From contig CM038464.1 of the NCBI GenBank assembly GCA_021464415.1, positions 57,959,328 to 58,023,327 of the forward strand: a stretch of 64,000 bases of DNA. The letters are read 5' to 3'. This DNA is from Lonicera japonica (lineage: Eukaryota; Streptophyta; Magnoliopsida; Dipsacales; Caprifoliaceae). The notes beneath the pieces were generated by a model that saw nothing but the letters and a program-made list of their open reading frames with translations, ran no database searches and was not told the origin of the DNA. Position 1 is the stretch's first letter, and each line of letters starts with the position of its first letter. Both the position numbers and the translations under genes were made by a program. Shown here in pieces: positions 34,860 to 46,129 of this stretch.

Positions 34860-35222
34860 GGGCGACGTTATTTACACCACCTCTCATATTTATCACAAAC
34901 AACCCCAATGGTAAATGTATTATCACCAACACTCCTAAAGGCTTGCCTAATGAGAGATGAGTGTAGTCACATACACTCGACCCATATAGAGAGAGTTTGT
35001 TGGTAAGAACTCACATAATATCAAGTAATGGAGTACTAGAGTATTTTCCAAATAAAGCTCGTCTAATAAAAAGTGAGTGCACTCACATAAACTCAGCTCA
35101 AATGGGGAGAGTGTGTTGCTAAACACTCGCCTTACATTAGGCAATGGAGGGGAATGTATTTTTAGTAAAATTCAAGAGGAGGTATTTGTGACACATTTAG
35201 GGGGGTGTAAATAACAGCGTCC
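34860..35222. mobile_element. 363-bp foldback MITE with an internal tandem duplication
   Basis: Ends GGGCGACGTTATTTACACC and, inverted, GGACGCTGTTATTTACACC, followed by matching CACAAA-containing inner arms. The middle contains two related units of about 120 bases: GCTTGCCTAATGAGAGATGAG (34940) and GCTCGTCTAATAAAAAGTGAG (35057), each ending AATGGAG. Right flank TAA follows; a target duplication is not clear. Confidence 0.8.
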
Positions 35223-36290
35223 TAATCACTACCTAAAACTGAACTTAAGTTTCTTATTTATACTACCAAGTACAAAAAAAACGTATACTCAATTCAGGTT
35301 AAAAGAATATTGCTAATGGCGCCTTAGCGTATCAGTGTATATTAGTTGGTCGTACCAGTACGATTGACTATTTTTTTTATGACATAGCTAAAAGTCTATC
35401 AAGCAAACGGTTTACATTGTTTTATAATCAAATTAAAGGTCTATATTATTTCTCAAATTAAAGCAAATTGAATGCTAAAGAGATCAAATGGGACATACTC
35501 TATCCTCCGATCTCCGCCTAATTTGTTAGGGCTCACTGTCGATAACAGACATTGCTAATAACCAGGTGGCAATCATTAGATAAGTTTATACAAGTCGAGG
35601 ATGCAGGTGCTCTTACCAAATTCCCCAAGCTATTGCCATACTGTAATACCCTTAATTTTATTTTTTAGCATATTGGAAAACCAAATTTAGTGAATTATGT
35701 GATAAATTTTAATTACCTATAAGTACATGAGTCAATATATAATGATGGGCATTGATTCAATAAGTTATAAACGATTAAATATAGGACAACAATAGAACTG
35801 AGCATAACAAAAAATTGATAAGGTTTTCTTGCCTAAGCAGACATACACCTGCTGCATAACGTTCATAAACCTTTGCACATTATTCACTCCTTTTTTTTAA
35901 GAAGGGGAATGTAAGGACCCTGCCAGGTGGTTAAAGTGTATGGCTCAAACCTTTGGGGGGTAAAATATAAATTTTGAAACTTAAGGACCAAGCTATAATT
36001 TTGCTCAAATATGGTCATTTTTCATCAAATAACATAAGTAATATGTTTTAAATAAGTGTATGAACCTTTTGAGTGGCTTAAATGCAAAAAATAGAAATTT
36101 TAGGGGTTCAACTATAAATTCCTAAACTTTAGGGTTTAAAATATAATTTTATATAATTTTGAAACCCTTAGTAATTGAAACTATTAGGTGGCTTAAATAG
36201 AAAAAATAAAAAATATAGGGGCTAAACTATAAATTCCCAAACTTTAGGGTTTAAATTGCATTGGGGCCCATATTATCCCTTATGGATTTT
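35223..36290. other. gene-free region with a 118-bp spaced direct repeat
   Basis: Two copies of GGCTTAAAT...CAACTATAAATTC...AAACTTTAGGGTTTAAA-type sequence lie at about 36074-36140 and 36192-36257, period about 118. No coding content. Possibly LTR sequence of the adjacent gypsy relic. Confidence 0.5.
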
Positions 36291-37192
36291 GTCTATAACT
36301 GGTAGAAATTATTCCTTTTTCAAACATTGGAGGTCAACTCCATGGTTTCTTTTATGCAACTACTCTGCATAGATGATGTATTAAGAGGCTGATTTTCTTA
36401 GCGTTAATCCAGTATTTCTGCTAGCACCCTCGAGGTACTTGTTTGTCTTCAAAACATTCTAGTTGCCATAGTACCATGTTGATAAGTCGATCGTCTATTC
36501 TTCCTCGAATTCAATGGCTAATCAAAAAGCCGAATTGTCTTTTCACTGGATCGATATATGCATTTCATTTTTTCCAAGAATCTCTACCACAGAGGCTAAC
36601 GTGGCTAAAGTATTAACGTAATTGTTCTAGCAGCGAGGCACGAAAAAGAACTCGACACTATCAAACTTGTTGGCCACTTTTTGCAATCGATTAAGGTACA
36701 TGATAAGCTTATCTTATTTGATTTTCCATTTTCTCAGTACCTGATGGATGATAAGGGCTGAATCCCTGAATACTTTGATTTTCTTGACATCTTTTTGGAG
36801 GGTAACTTCTAACCCTACGATATAGGCTTCATATCCAGCTATGTTATTAGTGCAGTCAAATTCTAATCAAAAGGACATCGGATAATGAACTTGGTTTAGG
36901 GAAATCATAAGTTCCCTATTCCATACTCTTTTTTGTTGGCTACCCCTTTGAAAAATATTCCATTCATCCTCATCTTCAACATTCACGATAGTCATGAAAA
37001 AACTTTTTTTATTTAACTATTTTCTCTTAAATTGAATTTTCGGTTGGATAGTCTGTGATAATGTGCCCTTTGATTGATTTCGGGGTAACATAAAAAAATT
37101 ATCGAATTTTGGAAAGAGGAAAGCCCACTTAGCCATGCGGTTGGTTAACATCGGTTTCTCGAACAAATACTTCAATGGGTCCATTTAAGTGA

Positions 37193-37636
37193 AGGGATGT
37201 TGTGGCAAACCCAAAAATTGAATGACGGAATCGTATCGAGCCGAAATCGACCTAAAAAAACCAAAATTGAATCGAAACCAAAAATATTTGATTTGGGTTT
37301 GGGGCATAACATTGTAAAATCGAACTAAACTAAATCAATAAATATGTGACTCAAAAATAATATTAATTCACTGTTTAAAATTTTATGTTTGTAAAATTTA
37401 CAAAGTCTAGTAAGAAATTGACTATTTGAACTATCATGAATATTAAAGCTATATCATAATTGTAAAAGTTAATATTTTTTTCGATTCAAAATATGTATTT
37501 TTCAAACCAAAATAAGTGTTAACTTACAATTTATTTAGTTTAAAAGAATATATAAAAATCGAAAAAATCGAACTGGAAAGTTTGGTTCGGGTTTGGATTT
37601 GGAAGATTTAAAAACCGAAACCAAAAACACCCTTAT
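37193..37636. mobile_element. hAT-like non-autonomous insertion (a) in the gypsy relic
   Basis: Splits the RNase H text. Flanks TTAAGTGA (37185-37192) and TCGAGTGA (37637-37644) agree at 6 of 8 positions, as an old 8-bp duplication would. Inner text contains CGAACC/GGTTCG-rich inverted stretches. Terminal repeats are weak (AGGGATGTT versus AAGGGTGTT). Confidence 0.5.
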
Positions 37637-37651
37637 TCGAGTGATTAAGAT

Positions 37652-38566
37652 TAGGGGTGGCTTTGGTACAATACCGTACCATATCGAGTGTATCGTGTAT
37701 TGTATCAACAATTTGGTATGCCAAAATCCATTAACATTGCCATACCCAAACTTTCGGTATACCCGAATATCGATATAGTACGTTATGTTACGGTACATTG
37801 CGAAAAAATCAATCCTTAAAAAAAATGAAAGTGAACAGTTAAAAATGAATATTTCGGTTAAAACAAAATAATTAAATTATTTTTACTTGCCTTTAATTAA
37901 TTTTTTACATTCAATTGTCTCAACACATAAACATTTATCAAATACATGGAAGTCGAAGGATTAAAGTTTAATACCATAATAAAAAAAACGATAAATATTT
38001 GACATTTGAAGATATATTTGATAGATTGAAGTTTATAGCAAAAAAATAAAAACAAAATATTTGAAGTTTAAAGAAAAAAAATGAAGATACATATTTGATA
38101 TTTGAGGTTTAATACGATCAACCTTTGATTGATTAAGAGAAGCCAAATGATTGGGGGATATGTTATTTATTTGGCTATTACAAATTGCTAATTCATCATC
38201 ATGGGTGTGCATGATATATTAAATAAAAATAAAAGAAAAGAAAAGGAAGAAAGAAAGAAATTAAAGTAAAACCTTGTTTAATTCAAATATGGACCCTTGG
38301 TCTAAATATTATTGGTAAATGTTATGGTATATTTGTATTATTTTAATATTTGTTATAATGGTACAATTGGTAATGGTGCGGTACGATAATATCATGGCAA
38401 TACCAATACTTCAATATGGTACAGTATACTGTTGTTAATAATTTTGAGTACTAATATCATGTCAAAAAAATCAAGTACGGTACAATACTGATCAATATTG
38501 TACCATTACCAAACTTAGTACATTTTGGCAATAGCATGGTATATTTGGTACAATTTTTCACCCCTA
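37652..38566. mobile_element. 915-bp hAT-like non-autonomous insertion (b) in the gypsy relic
   Basis: Both ends read TAGGGGTG inverted to each other, continuing into GTACAATACCGTACC on the left and TTGTACCAAATATACC on the right (inverted). Flanking 8-mers ATTAAGAT (37644-37651) and TTCAAGAT (38567-38574) match at 6 of 8. The interior is AT-rich with repeated TATGGTAC-type motifs; no transposase. Confidence 0.7.
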
Positions 38567-38960
38567 TTCAAGATGATTGAGAACACTAGCATGTAATAAC
38601 ACAACTTTTGAACGGCCCAAACCAAAGCTGCATAAGATCTTACCAACAGGGAATAATTCTCCTCACACAATGACAACTTCTTATTGATGTAATAGATGGC
38701 ATATTCCTTCCGCGTTTTGACTAAATGTTAAGCCAGCATAGCCCCTACAACGGTTTTGTTGACAACCAAATATAATAACAATGGAATTCCTAGCTGTGGA
38801 AAAGCGAGTACTAGCATGTTGGATATGTATTCTTTGATCTTGATGAAGGCAGCTTGGCATTATTCCTTCAATTTACCATCTAACAATTTTTGCAACAGCT
38901 TGAAAATAGGATCACATGGCTGAGTGAGCTAGGATACGTAATTCAAGTACGTCAAGATCA

Positions 38961-40232
38961 TGGGGTGTCTTATTTATCTTCTTATTCTTACTTACTTTGC
39001 CGACATTGACATTTCTCCGATTGCACTTCACTCTTGGAATCTTCTCTGATATTTGTTTGTTGGTCATCGAGAATGAAATAGATGACTTCATCATATTTGC
39101 CAATTCTTTGTGTTGTGAAAACCTGACACGCCTAAAAATACTTCCGTGCTTAGGAATTAAAGTGTAGGTCGACAAGTTATAATACTTGGTAAGTCCAAGT
39201 GTCAAATTATAAGGATAGTCGGAAAGACGATGTGGTGATTACGAGTCCAAGGCTTTATTAAGAAGATGTGATTGGTTGATTTTAGTTGTTAATTTTAATG
39301 TCTTGCAATAAAAACTAAAGTGATATATCAATTGATAAGAAAATGTTAAGGCATTATAGAATTCATTTGCTTTGCAATGTTATGTAAAATCAATCTCATT
39401 CAAAATTCTTAATGCAATTCCTAAGTGTTGAGTGCCTTACACTTTTCTAAGCAAAAGGGTGTGAAGCAAAAGTAACGCATTCCCATATAAATACCATATA
39501 AAGAAAGGATGTAAGTAAAACTCAACACAAATGTATCTCTCATTTTTATCTTGTAACAAAGGGTGTAAAGCAAGTGTAACCCATTCCCATATAATGTTCA
39601 ACTAAGATGCAAACTTGAGATACACCAAAAGAAATGGCATAAACTTAAACTAGGCATTGAGAATTCCTTGTTAGTTTCCCTTAGGCAATTGACTTAATTA
39701 TGAAAATGGCTAACTAAAAAGTTTAGCTCAATAAATCATAACATTTCATTTGTCGAAGATTGGGAGGTCTAGATGGAGATTAAATCATTCGGTTTAGACA
39801 CATTTGATAAATACAAATTGAATCCTTAAAATGATTAGTGAAGTTGATTATAGCATAAACTTAAGAGATCCTCCTTGACAATACCTTAACTAAGAAAATA
39901 TTGAGTCTCAAAATTACATAAAGTGTAAAAAGCACTCAACATATCATTAAAGCATTCAAGGATTATAATATGAAATTTATGGTATTTTCATGAATATTCA
40001 AAGACTAAACATGTTTGGCAATGAAAAGTATCTCATTCATAGAAGGAATGTACATAGGCTAATAAGAAATACATAAACGTATCATCTCCTCATTAATGCT
40101 TGAGATTTATGTATACAAGGCATATAAAGTCAAATCACCTTATGAGGATTATCTTACTAGCTTATGAATGGTTGATTGAATGGAGAAGATGAAGGATTCA
40201 ACAAGTATTTAACAATATTAACAATGGAATGA
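38961..40232. other. gene-free region, probable LTR or gypsy spacer
   Basis: No gene. A spaced repeat, GGGTGTGAAGCAAAAGTAACG (39466) and GGGTGTAAAGCAAGTGTAACC (39559), each followed by CATTCCCATATAA, has a period of about 93 bases. The 97-codon minus frame at 38912-39205 is partly relic gypsy text and otherwise unmatched. Confidence 0.4.
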
Positions 40233-41503
40233 TGTTGGTTGGAAATCAACCCTAGAGGGGGGTGAATAGGGTTTTAAAAACTTAATGCGGAATTAAAAAC
40301 TTTTCGAAAATTGTTTAAGCAAAACAATTAAGCTAAACAAGTATATCAAGGAATGCAAGCAATTCAATCAAGCAATCAATCAAACAAACTCAAGATCAAT
40401 CAATGAATAATAGCAAGTAAATAAATAACTTGAGTTAGAAAAATTAAACCAATAAAAGGCCAAGGCTTTTTGTCCATACGGTTCAATTTTCGAAACCATA
40501 CATCCGCGCTCGGTTAGTTTTTCAAGAATTTCGACTAATTCCAATCTTCTTTCGGGTGAAGATCAAACCTCTACAAGTGTTGTTGTCGCACACACTCTTA
40601 CAAATATTACTTTACCACAATATCCCCACAAGAATCTCTCTCTTGCTAATTTGTAAGGTTTACTTCTCACAAATACTAAACAATTGATCTCACAAATACT
40701 ATGAGATTTACCTCACAATTGAATACAAATTGTTTGGTAATTCACACCAATTAACAATAACTCTTAAGTGTTTAAATAATACAATTGAAGCTCACACTAG
40801 AGTTACTTATTTGATCAAGATTTATAGCTCAAGTAAATGATTGATCAATACAATTCTTGAATTTTAGAGTGTTTGAAATAGATGAATAGTAGAGTATAAA
40901 AATGACTCAAAGTGTTCAAAATGTGTCTTGGATAGTGTATATATATAGTCGTTTGAGGTTTGGTAGAAGTCTAGTACCAAAAAATGGTAAGAAATAAGAA
41001 ATTCACTAGCTATATTATAGGCCATCAGTCGACTGAGCAAAGTTCCTTAGTCGACTGATGGGCTCTGTCCATCAGGCCAAAAACCCAATTTTTGTACTTT
41101 TGCATATAAGTTCCAAAATCAATTCTAATTCTTTGGGGACTTCAAAAATAAGTTCATAAGAAACCTGTTTTCAGAAAAACTCAAAATATGATCGTTTGAA
41201 TTTAATATGAATTTATTTCAAAACCGATTTTTGCTAGAATGATGATTTGAAATAATTTTGATTTAAACTTGGTTTTTATTAATCTAAGAATGTTGTAGCA
41301 ATATATATGAGCTATAATAATCATCAAATAAGAAACTTTACAAATAAGCTTAAGCACTCACTCAAATGTCGAATAGATGAGTCTTTGAATGCTTCAATTT
41401 ATTTTTTAAATTTGATCTTCACTTTAAGTGTTTGCTTTGAAACGTTTGCATGTGATCCTTGATCTTTGTACTCTATGAATTTGCATTGTGATGAGATTGA
41501 ACA
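40233..41503 (+). repeat. LTR-like block with paired SalI-type palindromes
   Basis: Starts TGTTGG and contains CCCTAGAGGGGGGTGAATAGGG near the start, a form common at the left edge of some plant LTRs; ends TTGAACA, giving TGTT...AACA terminal symmetry. A palindromic pair, CATCAGTCGACTGAG and TTAGTCGACTGATGG (about 41025-41065), lies inside. A TATATATA stretch near 40940 fits a promoter. No matching target duplication was found, and boundaries are provisional. Confidence 0.5.
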
Positions 41504-42922
41504 AAATTTTTTTGCTAAAACCCTATAAGAATAAAGGGATTTCACCTTTGTGGATCATGTAGAGGATCCATATGAGGAGACTAGGGTTTGAAAGCATTAG
41601 ATTGCAATTTGGTCAGATTTTTTAATTCTCGCTGGGCTGCGAAAATCGATTGTTTTCGCAACCAAAACGACTTTTGATCGTCCTGATTTTTTGCGTTACA
41701 AAAATAACTTTGCGTTCGGAACGACATATCCAAAAATTAGCCCGATCCAATGGTGCAATCAAAAGTTACGATTGATTTACGACTGCTGTGCGAAAACCTA
41801 AAGATCTTCTATCATATTCCTTTCGCCATCAAATCTTGCACCGAGTGTGGGATATAGTATCACCAAGATTTTCTCCTCTCTCAATAGAACAAATCCTAAC
41901 TCATGAGAATTATTGTTATCTTGAGAAGAGATAAGGCCAGCGTATATATAAGGCTCCGATAGGGACCTTTAGGAGAAATAAGTGTTTGAGCTTCCTATGG
42001 AAAGTTGGAATCCTAATTCCACTATGAATTAGTTCTTTCTATAAATTATAATTCACACCACTAAAGAATTAAAATTGCACTCCCGTCCTTATCTCAAAAT
42101 TATATTTCGAGTTCCTTGTTATTAAATACTTATTATTCTCCTCACGTTAAGATTACAGATAACCGTCATTTAAATTAAATTACTGACAATTATATTTAAA
42201 TGACTTCTTAATCCTTGAGCCTACTACTTAACTTATTTGACATGTCAAATTAACATAATCCACTTGCAGGATTTGACATGATCAAAACTTATAAGCTTCT
42301 CAAGGGACTATCATCAATCCCTATACCGGGATATGGATTTCGTCAATAATTAATATTTATCATACATATAGTATCGTCATCCAATTCACGAAGATTATTG
42401 ATCCATAAATGAATCTCACTCTTAACGAGTCAAAATAACAAACACTACATATATATGTCTATTAATTATTTCAAGATTAAGAGCATAAGTAATCATAATA
42501 ACCATGCGATTTTAAATTGTTTTATATAGTCAGTATAAAAATAATTAACCCAAACTAGTTATATTCAATACACACAAAGTGTACTAGCACAACGAGTTAA
42601 AACTATACCGTTTCCTCTAATTAAGATAAACTATTAAAACTTGTGCTACAATCCTACCGATGGGTGTCCAATTCCATCTAAGACTGTGAACTATTAAACT
42701 TATATTCCACAAGAACCGATGATATGATCTCATGTGTGTAAGTTATACTCTACACACCAAATCATCTACTATATGGAATAAAAGACAAACATGCACATTT
42801 ATTTAAATAAATAATATAATGCAACCATTGCCCATAAAGCTTCTCATTAAAATAGCAAAACCAAGTTTATAATATATCCAAACCAACAAGAAAATTATGG
42901 TTTTTAGTATATTACTTTGACA
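41504..42922 (-). repeat. 3' LTR of copia element B (minus)
   Basis: On minus it starts TGTCAAAGTAATATAC right after a polypurine tract. A TATATATA box near 41943-41951 (minus CCTTATATATACGC) and a leader-like stretch follow. The far end is not clear; it appears to abut the LTR-like block ending at 41503. Confidence 0.6.
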
Positions 42923-42933
42923 ATTTCCCACTT
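42921..42933 (-). other. polypurine tract of copia element B
   Basis: Minus-strand AAGTGGGAAATTG, the usual copia plus-strand primer form, just before the LTR start. Confidence 0.75.
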
Positions 42934-45598
42934 AGACTCAAAGCCATACAACTTTGCATCTCACTCCCATTCCCTCAACGTGAATATGTGTTTTCCCTTC
43001 TTATGAATCCTCGGCTCGTTCGAGTTCGCAACCGTTTTACTATTATCAAAATAAAGTGAAATAGCTTATAACACTGAAGGTGGCACATCTAGATTCATAT
43101 GGAAGTTCCCGAGCCAAATCGCATCCTTAGCAGCTTCTAAAGCAGCCACATATTCAGCTTTCATGGTGGAGTCAGCAATACATGACTGCTTGATACTCCT
43201 CCAACCAATGACTCCACCTCTTAGAGTAAACACATAACCTGAAGTTGACTTTCTGGAATCTTAACTTTTGACTAAAAATCCTTATCTGTGTATCCAACAG
43301 GTACTAAACTGTTTGCCTGGTAAACCAACATAAAATCTTGATTCCTTTTAAGGTACTTAAGTATATGTTTTACCATAGTTCAGTGTTCTTTCCCTTGGTT
43401 AGATTGATATCTGCTAACCATACCAATGGTAAAGCAAATGTCTGGTCTATTACACAATATAGCATACATGAGGCTTCCCTCTACAAAAGCATAAGGAACT
43501 CCCCTCATCCTCTTTATCTCATCATGTGTCTTATGACATTGATCTTGGATAGAGTGATTCCATACCTAAAAAGGGATAAACCCTTTCTTGGAATCTTGTA
43601 TACTAACTCTGGCAAGAATTGTATCGACGTAAATACTTTGGATAAGTCCAACATCCTATTTTTTCAATCTCGCATAAGCTTAATACCAAGGATGTGACTG
43701 GCTTCTCCTAAGCCTTTCATATCGAACTGACTTGTTAACCATACCCTCACTGAAGATAATATTCACATATCGCTTCCAATAAGTAAGATATTATCCACAT
43801 ACAATAACTAGAATACCATCGCGCTTCGGTTGCGCCTTTTGTACACACAAGACTCATCCGAACATTGATCAAAACCAAAAGATTTGATTGCATGGTCAAA
43901 AAAGATGTTCCAAGATCTAGACACTTGCCCATAAATGGGATTCTTGAGCTTGCACAACATGTGCTCTTGGCCCTTTACTACGAATCATTCTGATTGTGTC
44001 ATATAGATGCTTTTATCAAGATTTTCATTAAGAAAATATGTCTTGACATTCACTTGCCAAATCTTGTAATCAAGATGAGCCGCAATGGATAAGAGAATCC
44101 GAATAGATTTTGGTATAGCTATCGGCGAAAAGGTTTCATCATAATCGATTCCCTTCTTTCTGAGTGAACCCTTTTAGCAACAAGCCTTAATTTAAGCCTG
44201 TCTAATCCTCTCTATCTCTTATATACCCACTTACATCCGATAGGTTTTATCCCTTCGGATGGTTTTATAAGATCCCAAACTTTATTAGAGTACATGGACT
44301 CTATTTCAGATTTCATAACCTTTTGTTATTTTTCTGTATCTTTATCTTGAAGTACTTCATTGTAGTTAAAAAGGGTTCGTTTCTTGTTCATCAGGGACCT
44401 TGTCATAAGACTCTCCCAAGATCATAAAACGACCAGGTTGACGAACAGCCTTCCCACTACGACGTGACACTACTTGTGTTTATGTACATTGTGCAAATAT
44501 TGAACATACTAACTCACTATCCACACGTTGTGCTGTTCAAGAACCTACGTATTAGTGATTTTGTTCAAGATATGCACAAGTATCGATAATTCTCTCACTA
44601 CGATGAGGTAATGGAATGTCGATATTCATTTACTGTGGTATTTCCTCTTGTACTAAAGGTATAGACGAATTGTGCCCTGTTTTTCTCTCTTCTCATTTTC
44701 ACTACAACAACACTACTCCTGGGCATATGATCTATGATATAATCCTCTTCTAAGAATTTGGCATTGATAATAATAACATTATATTCTTGAGGATTATTAA
44801 ATAAACCACGCTTGGTTCTTTTTGGATATGCAACAAAGAAACACATTTTCATTCTTGATTCCAACTCATCCACATTACCTTTCAGCACATGTGCTAAACT
44901 ACCCCATACCCGAATATGCCGCAGTTTAGGCTTACGCCCAGTTCGCAATTCTATGGGTGTAGTAGGTACTGACCTTGATGGTACCAAGTTCAGAATATAG
45001 CAGCTATTTCTAAAGCATATCCCAAAAAAAAATTAGGTAGGTCTGAATAACTCATCATAGATCTTACCATTTCTATAAGAGTCTTATTCTTTATTTATGC
45101 TACACCATCATACTGTGGCATCCCCGGTGCAGACAACTGAGATGTAATCCCATTCTCTAATAAGTATTCCTTGAACTTTCCCAAGAGGTATTCACCACCA
45201 CGATCTGATCGTAGTAATTTGATACATTTTTCTAGACTCTTCTCTATTTTTGCCTTGAATTCTTTGAATTTTTCAAAGACTTCAGACTTACGTCGCATTA
45301 AGTAAATGTATCTATACTTTAAATAATCATCTACAAATATGATGAAATACTCAAAGCCTCCTCTAGTCTGGACATTTATATGACCGTACAAATCAAAGTG
45401 AACCAATTTTAATTGTTCTTTAGCGCTATAGCCTTTTGCCGAGAATGATCTCTTAGTCATTTTACCTTCTAAACAAGATTCACAAACTGGAAGTGCCTTC
45501 ACTTTCAATGAACCTAATGGTCCATTTTCGACCAGTTTTTGAATTCTTTTTAGATTAATATAACCAAGGTGTAAGTGTCAAAAATACATTTGGTTTAG
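42934..45598 (-). pseudogene. Ty1/copia pol remnant B: integrase, RT, RNase H
   Basis: Minus-strand order is correct for copia. GAG-pre-integrase text (NLKRIQKLVENGPLGS and CESCLEGKMTKRSF, about 45560-45430) is followed by the integrase core in the open frame 45508-45095 (HFDLYGHI, FIIFVDDYLKYRYIYL, RSDRGGEYL) and its C-part (44987-44598, TPIELRTGRKP). RT follows in broken frames (CVYKRRN and LLYVDNILLI near 43850-43770, with the catalytic DD changed to DN). RNase H ([20 protein letters not shown]) ends at about 42960. Many stops. The element is cut at 45598, where pararetrovirus sequence begins. Confidence 0.85.
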
Positions 45599-46120
45599 GT
45601 CGGATCAGATGATTGAACTGAGTCAATTGACGATTCTTTATGTAGAATTTCATAAGATGTGACCCATTTTTTAAGTAGCAACTTAATTAATTCTTCACGA
45701 GGTAATTGCTTGGGAATATAACTGACCGTTGGTGCTGACTTGGAATCAATAGTTAACATGAGAGCTTCTACTATAGATGAACTTGGAATACAGAGATCAT
45801 AAGAATGATTCTGATGACGGAAAATCATTTGGTGATGGATGGTGGCTGCTGAAGTTCCTGCAACCATTGGAACACCACTGATTTGAACTTGAATCTTCAA
45901 GGTGGTGGTTAGATACTTGTCAAATACCAGAATATTAAAATTCGGGTAAAGCGTAAAGAAAATTGTTCCAACGTTCAAAGTAGCTTGCACATTGCCTAGG
46001 CTTGCTTGCTGGTAGGTTGTCATACGCGAATCTAACAAAGCAATTTTAATGACAACTGGGAGACCTTTATGACCATGGAAAGTGATCGCAAACCAGATTG
46101 CACCAAAATGCAAATGAGTG
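45598..46120 (-). pseudogene. pararetrovirus copy 2: inverted movement-protein fragment
   Basis: Open on minus and homologous to copy 1 from the MHFGAI segment through the LLDSR motif to WVTSYEILHKE. The N-terminal quarter is missing. It reads on minus whereas the remainder of this viral copy reads on plus, so the two parts meet head-to-head at about 46120. Confidence 0.85.
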
Positions 46121-46129
46121 TAGATTTCA

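Larger units (their letters stand above)
36480..38960 (-). pseudogene. Ty3/gypsy RNase H relic, interrupted by two insertions
   Basis: Minus-strand fragments in collinear order: KIKEYISNMLVLAFPQLG and YINKKLSLCEENYSLL (about 38850-38570), then after the insertions DPLKYLFEKPMLTNRMAKW (about 37180-37110), then a second RNase H-like domain with YEAYIVGLEVTLQKDVKKI and HQVLRKWKIK (about 36830-36700). These are the RT-linked RNase H and the additional RNase H-like domain of plant gypsy polyproteins. Stops are frequent; non-functional. No integrase or LTR was identified. Confidence 0.75.

Noticed and set aside
40233..42922. One complete LTR element spanning this whole block
   Set aside because: The two parts read in opposite orientations and carry different promoters; no internal coding region lies between them.
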